Below are positions 1 to 10,012 of a stretch of DNA of 64,000 nt, in pieces. The stretch spans positions 80,372 through 144,371 of the forward strand of contig MEHQ01000803.1 of the NCBI GenBank assembly GCA_008828725.1, read 5' to 3'. This stretch comes from Saccharina japonica (taxonomy: Eukaryota > Sar > Phaeophyceae > Laminariales > Laminariaceae). The position numbers and the translations under genes are program-made. Below the pieces are notes generated by a model. That model was given only the letters and a program-made list of their open reading frames with translations, was not told where the DNA came from and ran no database searches. Position 1 is the first letter of the stretch, and the number at the start of each line of letters is the position of its first letter.

Positions 1-118
1 AAACCATGGATGATACATCATGATCTGTAGATAGATGGATAGATAGATCATGATCTGTAAATAGATGGATAGATAGATCATGATCTGTAGATAGATAGAT
101 CATCATCTATCCGATGTG
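1..118. repeat. End fragment of the AGATCAT-rich hAT-like repeat (family F)
   Basis: The stretch is built of repeated GATAGATCATGATCTGTAG units and ends in ATCTATCCGATGTGTG. The same end closes the copy at 24603-24919 (ATCCGATGTGT). It is therefore the right terminus of family F, cut by the window edge. No coding content is seen from here to about 432. Confidence 0.55.
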
Positions 119-432
119 TGTAATTTTTCTACACGTTCTCATTCGGATAATGTTTCCAGGCGGTGGGCGTTAGTAGGGTTACAGACCAATGTACCACTCT
201 GTACCGAAAAACAAAGGACCATGTGCATACTAATATCCAATCAAAACAGTCCCCTACTGTAGTACAACATTCAGGGACAGAGAGGTATGATATGTCACAG
301 GTGTATGACACCGACTGAGGTTCTACGACCACCGACCGACATTCACACACCTTTCTATCCCACTATATGAGGATCGTTTGGAATAAACACTAATATACAA
401 ACAGTACCTATATTTTGGGCCAGAGTTATACT

Positions 433-1253
433 ATTACGGGGGACCATAGTAAATACTAGTAAATAGGACCTACCGTACACACCAAAAACTACGAGCTGGT
501 CCAGCCGAGAGGATTATGGTGTATTGGCCAGCTTTTTCCCAACGCAATTTTTCGAGTTTCGACCTGAAAATTTGTACGGAGCTCCCTTAGAGTACAATCG
601 AACGATTCAAAGAGGGTCAAGTTTTTTGTTTTTCGATGGCGGAATTTTATGGTCGTTTGAACAAAATTCCGGATCACGTTTTCGCCAATAAGTGAGGAAA
701 AAAAACAAAAATCAACCTTGACCCTCTTTGAAGCTGTAGACGACAGCGATGCAAATCACGTGTTGAAAAACAAATGGAAAAAAATCGATAATTTGGGTTG
801 GGAAATCCAGATTTCGTGTCAAACATCATAACATCTCAAGTTTGTATTGTAAACACTAGACACGTCATATCTCCTGATATACAACGAATTAGGGGATGGT
901 GAGGATATCGATCGTCTTGTCATGCCTCGAGGCATCTGCACACCAAGAATCAGCCTCATCCGCTGTCCGTCTGTTTCGGACTTTCGTACCGAATTTAGTA
1001 TCGAGACACCCCCATAAGTGTCGGGATTTACTCGACATGACGTTTCTCGACGAAAACAACTCGGATTCGAAAAATTCTAACGTCTGCATATGCGCTGCAG
1101 GCCTGGGAACACTGCTGTAAAATTTGAAGTCCTAGTGTTTCCAAACGATTGCGAAAATGCCGATAGAACGATAATCGTTTTTACGGCTGGACCAGCTCGT
1201 ATATATATATTACCTATTTTTACTAACAATATGTGGTCCTATTTACTATGGCT
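433..1253. mobile_element. MITE family E, split by a 708-bp element
   Basis: The left half (433-489) starts ATTACGGGGGACCATAGTAA and carries AAATAGGACC. The right half (1202-1253) reads CCTATTTTTACTAACAATAT and ends TGGTCCTATTTACTATGG. Joined, they match the intact ~115-bp copy at 20764-20878. The family has terminal inverted repeats of the form ATTACGGGGGACCATAGTAA. It is non-coding and non-autonomous. Confidence 0.7.
492..1199. mobile_element. TIR element family G, copy 1 (non-autonomous, TA target)
   Basis: Termini are CGAGCTGGTCCAGCC and GGCTGGACCAGCTCG, perfect inverted repeats of 15 bp. Both sides have TA, as expected of a TA-target (Tc1/mariner-type) insertion, and the host sequence is recognisable as MITE E. 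A second copy of about the same length lies at 42710-43408. No transposase was recognised inside, so it is judged non-autonomous. Superfamily assignment rests only on the TA duplication. Confidence 0.7.
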
Positions 1254-1530
1254 TCCCCGCAATACTTGCCCTGGTCCGATTATTCTCCAAAATCACCGAA
1301 CTAACCAACGCAAACAAACAATAAGGTGACGGCAGAAAGTTACAAAACAACCTCCTGTCCCGCGAGCTGCTTAAAAAAAAAGCGACATCTACTACGTTGT
1401 TTATTGGGGGGGGAAAAAAACGCCTGCTGCACTCCCGTTTGTTCTGAGGACAAAATTCCTTGCAATAGCGGTTACTATTAATAGATACAATGAGCCCGTC
1501 CATCGCACTACCAAACAGGTTAACATCGTA

Positions 1531-3618
1531 TTATCGCACCTCTGCACATGCCTCCGTGAGGAAAGCGATGTGCCCCTCCACGTTGTTCGTGGGGTTCAAG
1601 ATGTCCACCCGAGGGATCTGCATCTTGTGGCACGCCTGGCATTCCTGCCTCACCAGCAGCCACCACGGGTTGCCCGTAACCGTCGCCGTGTAGCTCTCGC
1701 TGCAGGCCCCGCACTGGTACCGCACCTCCCGCGGCTGCAGCAGCGCCGCCGGAAAAGCCGACGACCTTCGTCGCTTCGGCTGGCGCGGGGCCACCAGCAT
1801 CCTCCCCCCCCCCCCCTCCTCCTCCTCCTCCTCCGCCACTGCCGCCTCTGTCCGCCGTCGATAACAGCGGGGCGGGTAGAGCCGGCGCCGTACTACCGCT
1901 ACTACCACTGGCAACGCATGTAGCGCATACACCAGACGCAGCGGCGGTGGTGACAGGTCCCGAGCGAGGCGGCTGTCCTTGGTACACGGCCGAAAATGCC
2001 GCCCTCGCCATCCCTGCTGGACCAGCAGCACGCGCCACCGTCGTCACCGCCGCCGCGCCTGCTCTCCCCACGCTCGCGTCCCAGACAGGAGGAGTGGGTA
2101 CGCCGCCCCCCCCGACCACCGCCATCGCTACCGGCGGGGCCGGAGCAGCCGCCAGAGCAGTGGCCGGAGCCGCGGTCAGCGCCGCCGCTGCCGTAACGGC
2201 ATTGGTTGCGACGCCAGCCGTGGCAGCAACCGCCGAGCCGTTAGCAAGCCGGGGGGCGGAATACGCTATCTGCGCTTGCATCGGCTCCTGCTTCGGCAAG
2301 ATGTACGAGACGGCCGCGGCGGTAGAGGGAGTCGATCCCTGGACACGCCCAGGAGCGCCAACGCTAGGGGTTAACGCCGCCGCGCCTTCCGTAAGGGCGG
2401 TGCGCGCGTTTGTCATCTTAGTCGGAGTCGCCGTCGTAGCCGCCATCGCAGCCCCGGCAGGGACGGTAGCACCACCACCAGCAGCAGCAAAAGCAGCAGC
2501 AGGGGCAGGAGCAGCAGCAGCAGCTGCGGGCGATGGCGTTGATGGAGGCAACGGCGACGACAACACCGCAGCGGCGGCGGCGGCGGTGCTGCTTACCGGA
2601 CGCTCGTCAGCCCAGAGCTCCCGCTTCACCGCACTCGGCGTTGCCCCCACGGCAGCAGCAGCAGCAGCAGCAGCGGCGGCGGCTTCGCTTCGCGCCTGCT
2701 GCCCCTCCACCGGCCTCGCGGCTCTCGCAGAGAACGGGCCAAAGCCTTCCACCTTCCCTTGGGCCTGGGCCTCCCCGCCGGGCAGCAAGCGCGAGAAATC
2801 GCTAGGGCTCTGCTCGTCCCGGGCGTACGGCGTGCCGGGGAGCATGAAGGGAGCGGATGCCGTTCCGTCCAAGCCAGCGCGGCAGGGTGAGTAGCTGTCG
2901 TCCGCTGCGAAGACCCCCTCGGCCTCGAGCTGGCTTAAAATGTCAAGGTGATCCCGGCGGTGCTGGCAGAGTCGCTCCGTTACGCGACCCAACCCGCCCG
3001 AGCCGCGCCAGCTCGGTTCCTGCGCGTCACGCCTCTTCTGCTCTCGCTCGCCGAAAGGAGAGACCGCGTCAAAAATGCCGCTGGTGGTGCTAGTACTGCT
3101 AGCAGCTCCGAAGATGTGCCCGTTCAGCTCCATCCCCACCGAGCACGAAACGACCCCCTCCCCAACGTACCCCCCCCCTTCCCCCCCTTGCGTCCCGTCT
3201 TGCGACGGGCTCTCCCCCAAGCCTTCCATGCCGCTCGACACCGACGAGCTCCTAGACGTGGACCCTTCTCCGTCGCCGCTACTAGCGCCGCCACCGGACC
3301 CGCCGCCACCGCCGCCGCTACAGCTGCTGCTAAGGCTGCTGCTGCTAAGGCTGCACATGTTGTTCCGACTGCCCCCTGTCTTGCTCGAGTCCAAGGCGAG
3401 CGACAGGCTACCGCAACGCAGCTGGTTGACGAGGTTGGCCTTCACGGGCGTAATGGAGGTCGCGATGTGCTCTTCCAGGAGGGCGAGCTGGGGCATCGAG
3501 AGGGGGTCGCGCCCGCTCCGGGCGTCTCGCATGCGAGCCATCGTTCGGCGCACGTGGGTCGTGAAGAAGCGGAGCCTGCCCAGCTTCGAGTCGGTTGCGG
3601 CTCCCGCTGCGGTCTCGG
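1531..3618 (-). CDS. Ala/Gly-rich protein with C-terminal CxxC/CxxC zinc-ribbon-like domain, last exon
   Basis: Terminal exon of an unrecognised minus-strand gene. A pyrimidine tract ending CTGCAG precedes the exon start at 3618; the first two bases complete a codon. From the N-terminal side it shows a basic segment (LGRLRFFTTHVRRTMARMRD), a helix-like stretch (PQLALLEEHIATSITPVKA), then several hundred residues of low-complexity Ala, Gly, Ser and Pro with GCN/CAG-type runs. The last ~70 residues are conserved-looking: YQCGAC, about 20 residues with a GNPWWLLV core, QECQACHKMQIPRVDI, then GHIAFLTEACAEVR and TAA. The four cysteines suggest zinc binding. The frame changes at a 13-C run (1804-1816, poly-Gly), so one indel separates body and zinc domain. 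It may be a sequencing slip or a real break. A nuclear regulator is plausible but is inference. Confidence 0.6.
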
Positions 3619-3689
3619 CTGCAGCAGGCAGCAGCACGAAACAAGGAGAAGGAAAAAGGAATGTCAACATATGAATACAAACCAAAATG

Positions 3690-3920
3690 GATGACACAGG
3701 AGACATGTGCTAGATCGTGCAGATCGTACCATAAGGCTCTGACTCGGCAACATTTACTACAGTAGACCATATCATACAGATCTGGAAACCAGATCTAGAA
3801 TACAAATCTGGAATACACATCTGGAATACAGATCTGGAACATATTTGCCCTCACAAATCTAGATAATGAAGTGGGGGTCGGTGATCTGTTTGGTATGAAA
3901 TAAGTACCACACCAACCTTG
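3690..3920. repeat. Family F partial copy
   Basis: It contains CATGTGCTAGATCGTGCAGA, CTCGGCAACATTTACTA, several CAGATCTGGAA units, then ATCTAGATAATGAAGTGGG. The same order of motifs is seen in the copies at 24603 and 41715. The left end is missing. It lies just upstream (minus-strand sense) of the exon at 1531-3618, inside its presumed intron. Confidence 0.5.
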
Positions 3921-4485
3921 AGCTTGCAAATATGAGTTTAGAGGAATGATTCCACCTCACAGCTTAGTTTTTTTTTTACGTTTTCAAATATTACCATTAC
4001 CCTTACGGAGGTTTCAAAATGTTACGTTCGGATTGATCATATTTTATATTTATATAAAATAAAAACGGCACCTGTGAGATCGAGGATGTCGTCGAAACCC
4101 ATATTTGCAAGCCCGTATGTGATACTTGAATAGCGGGTACTAGGGATTTTATTTGGCCTCACGCAGGATATACATCCCGTACATGAGGAGAACAAAATCT
4201 GAAGCTACAAAATTCAGCAAGTCACCAAAATCTAAAACGCTTTTTGAAAACCCCATCAGATGTCCTTAAGGACTCCGACAACGTCGAAGGGTATAGCAAA
4301 AGTCATACCCGAATAGGTCATAAGCTCCGAGGAGTTGACGTGATCATACGGGCCCGCTAACGTGAGCCGTAATTCGCCATCCAAATTCATCGGGTCACTC
4401 AGGCTACCACGTGGGGCCGTCTCTGAGCGCTTCATCTATTAAAAAAAAATAAAAACAACAGCAGTGAGGACTTCGTCGCAACACA
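3921..4485. other. AT-rich non-coding stretch
   Basis: No open frame with coding character, RNA gene or repeat was recognised. Short A/T runs are present. It is presumed intronic if the exon at 13474-13558 belongs to the gene at 1531-3618. Confidence 0.4.
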
Positions 4486-4488
4486 TAC

Positions 4489-4571
4489 TACTCTGTCCCG
4501 AAATATAAGAACCTTTTATACATTAAAATTAAATAAAAGGGGTGCTTATAATTCGGCACAGAGTGGTGTAT
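4489..4571. mobile_element. Stowaway-like MITE (family W)
   Basis: The termini are CTACTCTGTCCCGAAATATA and, inverted, CACCACTCTGTGCCGAATTA, giving an ~83-bp AT-rich hairpin element flanked by TA. A half copy (CCACTCTGTCCCTAAATATA) is at 25655 and another partial (CGACTCTGTCCCAAAATATA) at 45415. The termini resemble the CTCCGTCCCAAAATATAAG ends known from Stowaway MITEs of the Tc1/mariner superfamily. Confidence 0.65.
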
Positions 4572-4913
4572 ATATAATATTTTGCAAGCTGTGTGTGAAA
4601 ACTTCGATCGGCGTACTTATATGCACTGCCGTACCTGGTATAGTATATACAAGGTTCCACAGATTCCCCTTCGAGTTTTTGGTTGACTTAAAATCCCGCG
4701 GGGGGTGTCGGAAGCTGAAAAGGCAAAACACAGCAGGCGTTCGTTTCTCGTACCAGCTACGTGCTCGTACGTACGTACGTACATAGCCACCGGGGGAAAA
4801 CGATGAACATTAACAAAAAAAAAAACTCTAGAAGAACAGAAGACGTTACCACCGGGCAAGTAATCGGGCGAGTAACACCGACCAGCCCAAACGAGCTTAC
4901 AGTTATATGTACA

Positions 4914-5087
4914 GAGTGTGTGTGTTCTTCACATTAAACCTTCCTGTCTACCCGTCGATATCCAGCACACCCAGTGTCCGTGCCGATTCTTCATCCTAAA
5001 AAGGTACCAGTTCTGTGGTCACAAAACTACGACACAGAGATACTACGCTCAGTGCAATAAGCAGAGCAGACAATGCAATGCCATATA
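4914..5087 (+). repeat. Dispersed repeat family B, copy 1
   Basis: It starts GTGTGTTCTTCACATTAAACC, runs through GTCGATATCCAGCACACCCA, CCGTGCCGATTCTTCATCCT and TGGTCACAAAACTACGACAC, and ends near GCAGAGCAGACAATGCAATG. About 170 bp. Seven further copies were found in this window in both orientations. No ORF and no clear terminal inverted repeat. Nature unknown. Confidence 0.7.
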
Positions 5088-5416
5088 CGACAGGCAAGAC
5101 CTACCCTGCTAGCAATCCAGGTGCATGCAAGAGAAAAAGAGAAAAAAAGAAAAAAAGAAAAAAGGAAAAATAATAAAAAGTAAACATACTGAAGCAGAGT
5201 ACAGAACACCCAATAAGAAACAGGCTGATAAGAATACCAGGCTGGGATTTAGAGGAAAATAATAAATTCGGGAGTCGTTATCTTGAAATTAGTGTAGAAA
5301 GCACCCTTTCTCGAATAAGAAATCCAGCCTGGACCAGATTTCCTGTTTCTTATGAGGTGTCCTGTACTGTATAGCATGTATCATTCATATACCATACAGT
5401 ATTGCAATTTTGGTAC
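5088..5416. other. Non-coding, purine-rich
   Basis: It contains an A/G tract (about 5125-5180) and unassigned sequence. No gene was recognised. Confidence 0.4.
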
Positions 5417-5485
5417 GTCGTCGTCGTTATCGTCGTCGTCGTCGTTGTCGTCGTCGTCGTCGTTGTCGTCGTCGTCGTCGTCGTC
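5417..5485. repeat. (CGT)n microsatellite at SINE 3' end
   Basis: CGT/CGTTGT trinucleotide run. It directly follows the poly-A side of the minus-strand SINE at 5486-5823, as expected for a microsatellite seeded by a SINE tail. Confidence 0.8.
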
Positions 5486-5823
5486 GTTTTTTTTTTGTCC
5501 ATCCCATATATTATCTTCGCCCTTCTTTTCTCTCTCCCTCTTTAGTCGTAACTCAGATCCGGGGTCACTAAGTAGGCTCCTCCCCCTCCCCACTACGGTT
5601 CTTGCCTTGCATTTTTATCGCGACAAGATTTTAGCACTTTCTTCCCTCGTCAACTCTCGTCGAATTGTGTTTTTACCCACGCTACGTATGATATAATATG
5701 CGCTCTCGACTCTCGACAGTGGTTGGTGCCGTTTGAGAATAAAAATCTCCATACGGAGACTCGAACCCTCGACTTCCAACTCAACAGGCTTCGTGGTTAC
5801 CTGCTGAACCACCGGGGCGACCG
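5486..5823 (-). mobile_element. tRNA-derived SINE (family C), copy 1
   Basis: Read on the minus strand, a tRNA-like head begins GGTCGCCCCGGTGGTTCAGC. It contains an A-box-like TGGTTCAGCAGG and a B-box GGTTCGAGTCT. A shared body follows (GACGAGGGAAGAAAG, TAAAAATGCAAGGCAAGAAC, GTGACCCCGGATCTGAGTTA), ending GGGATGGACAAAAAAAAA and a CGA repeat. This is the classic SINE layout: Pol III promoter head, body, A-rich tail. It is not itself a functional tRNA. Confidence 0.8.
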
Positions 5824-5852
5824 TCATATACCTAACTCTTAACCCTGTGGTC

Positions 5853-6171
5853 GGTCGCCCCGGTGGTCTAACAGGTAACCACGAAGCTTGTTAGGTTGGA
5901 AGTCGAGGGTTCGAGTCTCCGTATGGAGATTTTTATTCTCAAATGACACCAACTGTCGAGAGCGCACATTATAGCGTGGGTAAGGACCATTAGACGAGAG
6001 TTGACGAGGGAAGAAAGAGCTGAAATTTTATCGCGATAAAAATGCAAGGCAAGAACCGTACGAGGTGGGGGAGGAGAGAGAAGAGCCTACTTCGTGACCC
6101 CGGATCTGAGTTACGACTAGGAAGGAGAGAGAAAGGGAGGGCGAAGATAATAAATGGGAGGGAAAAAAATA
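5853..6171 (+). mobile_element. tRNA-derived SINE (family C), copy 2, inverted relative to copy 1
   Basis: The head GGTCGCCCCGGTGGTCTAAC, B-box GGTTCGAGTCT and same body as copy 1 are on the plus strand, ending GGGAGGGAAAAAAATATATA. The two heads face each other across about 30 bp, so the pair forms a ~330-bp-arm inverted repeat. The TA repeat and palindrome at 6172-6205 follow the tail. Confidence 0.8.
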
Positions 6172-7169
6172 TATATATATATATATACTTCGAAGTATAT
6201 ATACAGCATAGCATTCCAAGGGTACATTGGTATCGCATACTACCTGGTATATACATACCTGGTACAGCAATTTTTTTACTTGCTTGCGTCATATATGCGA
6301 TTGAACTTACGATATAAAAGCCGGTTTGAAATTTTGAACTTTTGAACTTCAAGGGTCAACAAAAAGTAGCGACCAAAGTGCATGTACGGTGCACGGGGTG
6401 GTACGTGGTCAGCTGTACGTGGTACACGAGTACGTACGTACGTACGCACTTCTACTAGTTGTTTTCACATTAACTGATCGCGCAAAAGCTAGTCCGTGGT
6501 CACTGGTCATACACAGGACAGGCTCCAAAGAAAAACTCTGGAGTGGAAGAATATCCCAAGGAAAAAAAATAAATGCACAAAATACAAAGTACAACGCAGT
6601 ACCATATACCCTGGTACCTCATATAACTGCTGTGGCACGTCGTACACCTCAACCAAGAGAAAATGAAATCAGTCGAAAGGGGGGAAAAAAAAGGAAAGAG
6701 AAAGAGGAAAATAAAATAAGGAGAGAGGAAAAAAAAAACAAAAGGAAAAAGGAGAAAAAGAAGAAAAGAAAAGAAAAAGAAGAAAAGAAAAGAAAAAGGG
6801 AAAATGGAAAAAAAAACGACAAAAAGAGGAAGGTGACGACCCACAAAGCGAAAACCAAACCAAGAGAACGGGACCGAAAAAACAAAAACAAAGTCCATCA
6901 ACAGAGAGAGCTATGATACGAGCTATCTATACGCACGCGCGTTCAAGACAAGCAAAAATAAAAATAAAAGGGAGCGAAGGAGCTACGAAGCAGGAACACG
7001 ACAGAGGAAGATATATAAAAAAGGTAAATAAAAAAAGAGGCAAGAAGGGAAAAAGGGAAAAAGGGGGAAAAAAGGGGAAAGCGACTAAACAAAAACAGGC
7101 AAGGGAGGCGTACGGCAGGCGAGTACGGGTGTCCCTATGCTCGCTACTTCGTTACTGGAAAGGCACGCA
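6172..7169. other. Non-coding; TA repeat and long A/G low-complexity tracts
   Basis: It begins with a (TA)n palindrome around TATACTTCGAAGTATATA. Two A/G-rich tracts lie at about 6655-6860 and 6945-7090. Lys/Glu-rich frames across them are products of base composition. No gene was recognised. Confidence 0.5.
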
Positions 7170-9057
7170 TCATGATGATGATGGCCATACCCAGTTGTCA
7201 GGCTTCTGAGCGACCCCGCCCCTCCTCCCGCCCCCCCATCCCCCCGTCGTGCCCCCGCCCAGGCCCCTCCCTGGGCGCATTGGTGTCAACGGTCCGTGTT
7301 GCAGTTGTATCCGCAGTCGTCGCGTGCCGCTTTGCTGCATCACTCCCCTCCGCGTCATGCCATCTCCGCATAAATAACTCCGTCCTCGACCACTCGGGAC
7401 CACCGACCGGCCTTCTGTGCTTGCTGCCTCGCGCCACCCCTCTGGCCTGATGCCGAACGCCTTGAGGTCAGAGGTCCTCCTCAAGGCGCCCCATCCAGTC
7501 CTGCTCCTGTCCAAACGAGTAGCCCTCACCACCGACCATCGCCCCAAACATTACCCTCCTCGGCAGACGTCCCCTCCCCCATGCGTGCGACGAAAACAGC
7601 GAACGACATCCTCCGTCTGCGCACCGTCGCCTCAATGGTCTCGGAGGCTGTCTTGAAAAGCGCGCGGGCGTAGGATAAAGTGTGGCCTTCGCGCTTCCGT
7701 TTCCGCCGGCCGAGGCATCGAAGGAGCATGCTGTGATGGGCCTTCCGTAGCCTGGCGTTATCGGCTGGTTTCGGGCTCCACGTGGCGCATCCGTACAGCA
7801 TCGTCTCGAGTACCTCAGCTTTCAGCAGGCGTATCTTTACCCGCAGGCGCACACCCGGGCGGCCATAGACTCCCATCTTATTCTGTCAGAAGCACCCCAA
7901 TGCCCTCTGAAGTCGACGCGTTACCTCGACACTAAAATTCCGGCTCGCGCTGATAGCTCCACCCTAGTACACAAAACTCGACCGTTTGTTTGTACACCTG
8001 GCCGGGTGCAGTGACGCTGAACGACACGTTGCCCCCATCTTTCGTTTGCAGGCAAATGATCTCCGCTTTGGTATCCGGCACCGTAAGCTCGAACGCCTCA
8101 CACGCAGTCACGGTTACCGTCATCATCCTCTCCGACCCTCCTGACGATCGCGATACAACGCCCACATCGTCAGCGTACAGCATTCCCCACAATGTATAGG
8201 CCTCCTCCCCCCCCCCATCGGCTCCGTCTCGAAAGGGATGCTTGGTCAATGGTCAAATGACTAAGGCAAGCCCCCCATCGGCTTTGCTAGCCCGCTTCTT
8301 CCCCCTCTTCTCCTTCTTCCCCTCTTCCTTCTTTCGTTGGAGTTGTACCATGCTGTCCATGATGGCTGCATCAGCGGTGAAGCGTTTCTCGTCCACACGC
8401 AGTACCGCCGGGCTAAACATGTAGAACAGCAATGGCGCGAGGACACGCCCTTGCCGAAGACCCTGTCCCGCGCCGAACATATCCGAGCACTCGCCATCGC
8501 CCAACCGCACGCATGCTCGCATATATACCGTGGTGGAATTGGCGGGTGACGGCGAGCATTCTCGCTGGCACGCCAAAGCGAGATAGGGCAGTCCACAGGA
8601 GGGCTCGGTCGACGGAGTCATAAGCTTTGGTGAGGTCGATAAAGCACACGAACAGCGGGGTGTCCTTTTTCCTCGCCAGTGCTTGCAGGCGACGCACCAC
8701 GAACATCAATGTCGACCGTCGAGCGCTGGGGTCTAGAGCTAAACTGCTCCTCACGCAAAAGATGCCTTCCTGTTCGCAATAGTCCGTAAGACGGCTCGCG
8801 ATGACTTCGAGGAGCACTTTGCCGGCATGCGCCACGAGGGAGATACCGCGATAATTACCACAACCCGTCCTGTATTCCTGCTTGTGCAGAACCTTAGTCG
8901 TCGCGTCCGTTCACTGCTGCGGCACGCCCCCTCCCCTCCACACAGCGACGATAATGTCGTAGACGTTAAGCAGGGTGTTCGAGTTTCCTTCGTCGATCAG
9001 GGTCTTCAGGAGTCCAACCGGGAGGTCCTCTGGCCCAGCGGCCTTGCGATTCGCCGT
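7170..9057 (-). pseudogene. Degenerate non-LTR (LINE) retrotransposon reverse transcriptase
   Basis: Minus-strand translation gives, in order: GPEDLPVGLLKTLIDEG, NYRGISLVAHAGKVLLE (RT finger region), FIDLTKAYDSVDRALLW (motif A), GQGLRQGRVLAPLLF (motif B), MLYADDVGVVSRS (motif C with the YADD box), then LRVKIRLLKAEVLETMLYGC and, near the 3' side, a DLKAFGI-type C-terminal motif. It is the RT C-terminal two-thirds of a LINE; the endonuclease is absent (5' truncation). It is broken by a TGA before KVLHKQEY, a frameshift near 8525-8620, and further shifts before and after YADD. Dead element. Confidence 0.85.
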
Positions 9058-9174
9058 ATATATGATACAATCGTATTCGTGCTTTTTTTGTTTCCTTTTC
9101 CGTTTCCTTTTTCCTTGGTTTTCTTTTGTTTTCTCTCTTTCAACGCATTTGGATTGCTAGCATGTGTATGTCGT

Positions 9175-9365
9175 GCCCAGTACGATGACATGGCACGGAA
9201 TTGTCTACTCTGCTTACTGCATTGCAAAATATCATCTCTGCTGTGTCGTGGTTTTTGTGACCGCAGCGCTTGTATCTCTCTAGCATGAAGAATCGGCACG
9301 GACACTAGAACAGGTGTGCTGGATGTCGACGGGTAAATAGAACGGGTTAATGTGAAGAACACAAA
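9175..9365 (-). repeat. Family B, copy 2
   Basis: Minus-strand orientation: GAAGAATCGGCACGGACACT, GCTGGATGTCGACGGGTAAA and GGTTAATGTGAAGAACACA are in the order expected for family B. TCTACTCTGCTTACTGCATT is at the other end. Confidence 0.65.
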
Positions 9366-9902
9366 CAAACATCGTGTACTACTGATTTTTTTACTATTAA
9401 TATATGTTTTCACATACTTGGTCGACCGTTCGATCACACGCTGAAATGCTGAAATGTAGAGGGTAGAGAGTAGAGACGAACTGACGGTTCAACTGCAACT
9501 TACGTACGTATGAATATATACCTGCACCTGGTACTATATATTAAAATTATGAACTGTTGTTGTGGCAGTTCGTATTCCTCGTGATATTTATGTTGATGCT
9601 AAAGGAGTACAAGTACATACGAAGTTCATATTGTGTAGGCTCATACCTGGTAGGTGATAGTACGCGTAGATCATATATATACCAAGGATACGATAACGCT
9701 CACGGTTCGTATGGCGCTGTGCTCGTACGATACCGGGGTATATACGAGCTACCGGTGCGGCGCTTTTGTCTGGCCGGCTGACTGGTCGAGTCACACTTCA
9801 GTGAAGGCACAAATAGGCAACATAAGGAATGTAAAATTGATGTCCTTGGAACCTGACTTCGTGACGACGCCAACACTAGTAATAGTAACAAGAGCTCCGC
9901 CT
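9366..9902. other. Non-coding, no feature recognised
   Basis: Unassigned sequence with several TACCTGGTA/TACCAGGTA and GTAC palindromic words. No gene or known repeat was recognised. Confidence 0.4.
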
Positions 9903-10012
9903 GCTATTACAGAGGGCCATACTAAATAGGACCAAATATTGTTAGTAAAAACAGGTAAACAGTGTGTACCGTAGGTCCTATTTACTAGCATTTACTATGG
10001 CCCCCCGTGATA
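9903..10012. mobile_element. MITE family E, intact copy
   Basis: Starts ATTACAGAGGGCCATACTAA and ends GCATTTACTATGGCCCCCCG. The inner part contains TAAATAGGACCAAATATTGT and GTAGGTCCTATTTACTA. The ends are inverted repeats of the family E type. Confidence 0.65.

Noticed and set aside
1947-2894. 315-codon Ala-rich frame on the plus strand
   Set aside because: It is antisense to the Ala/Gly-rich minus-strand exon. GCN/CAG-type runs keep several frames open on both strands. The minus strand has the acceptor site, the CxxC domain and a sensible end.
5740-5940. tRNA genes at 5740-5822 and 5853-5940
   Set aside because: They have Pol III boxes but no good cloverleaf or anticodon arm, and they lead into the shared SINE body, so they are SINE heads.
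6389-6916. 175-codon Lys/Glu/Arg-rich plus-strand frame
   Set aside because: It is produced by an A/G low-complexity tract, with no splice partner and no motif.
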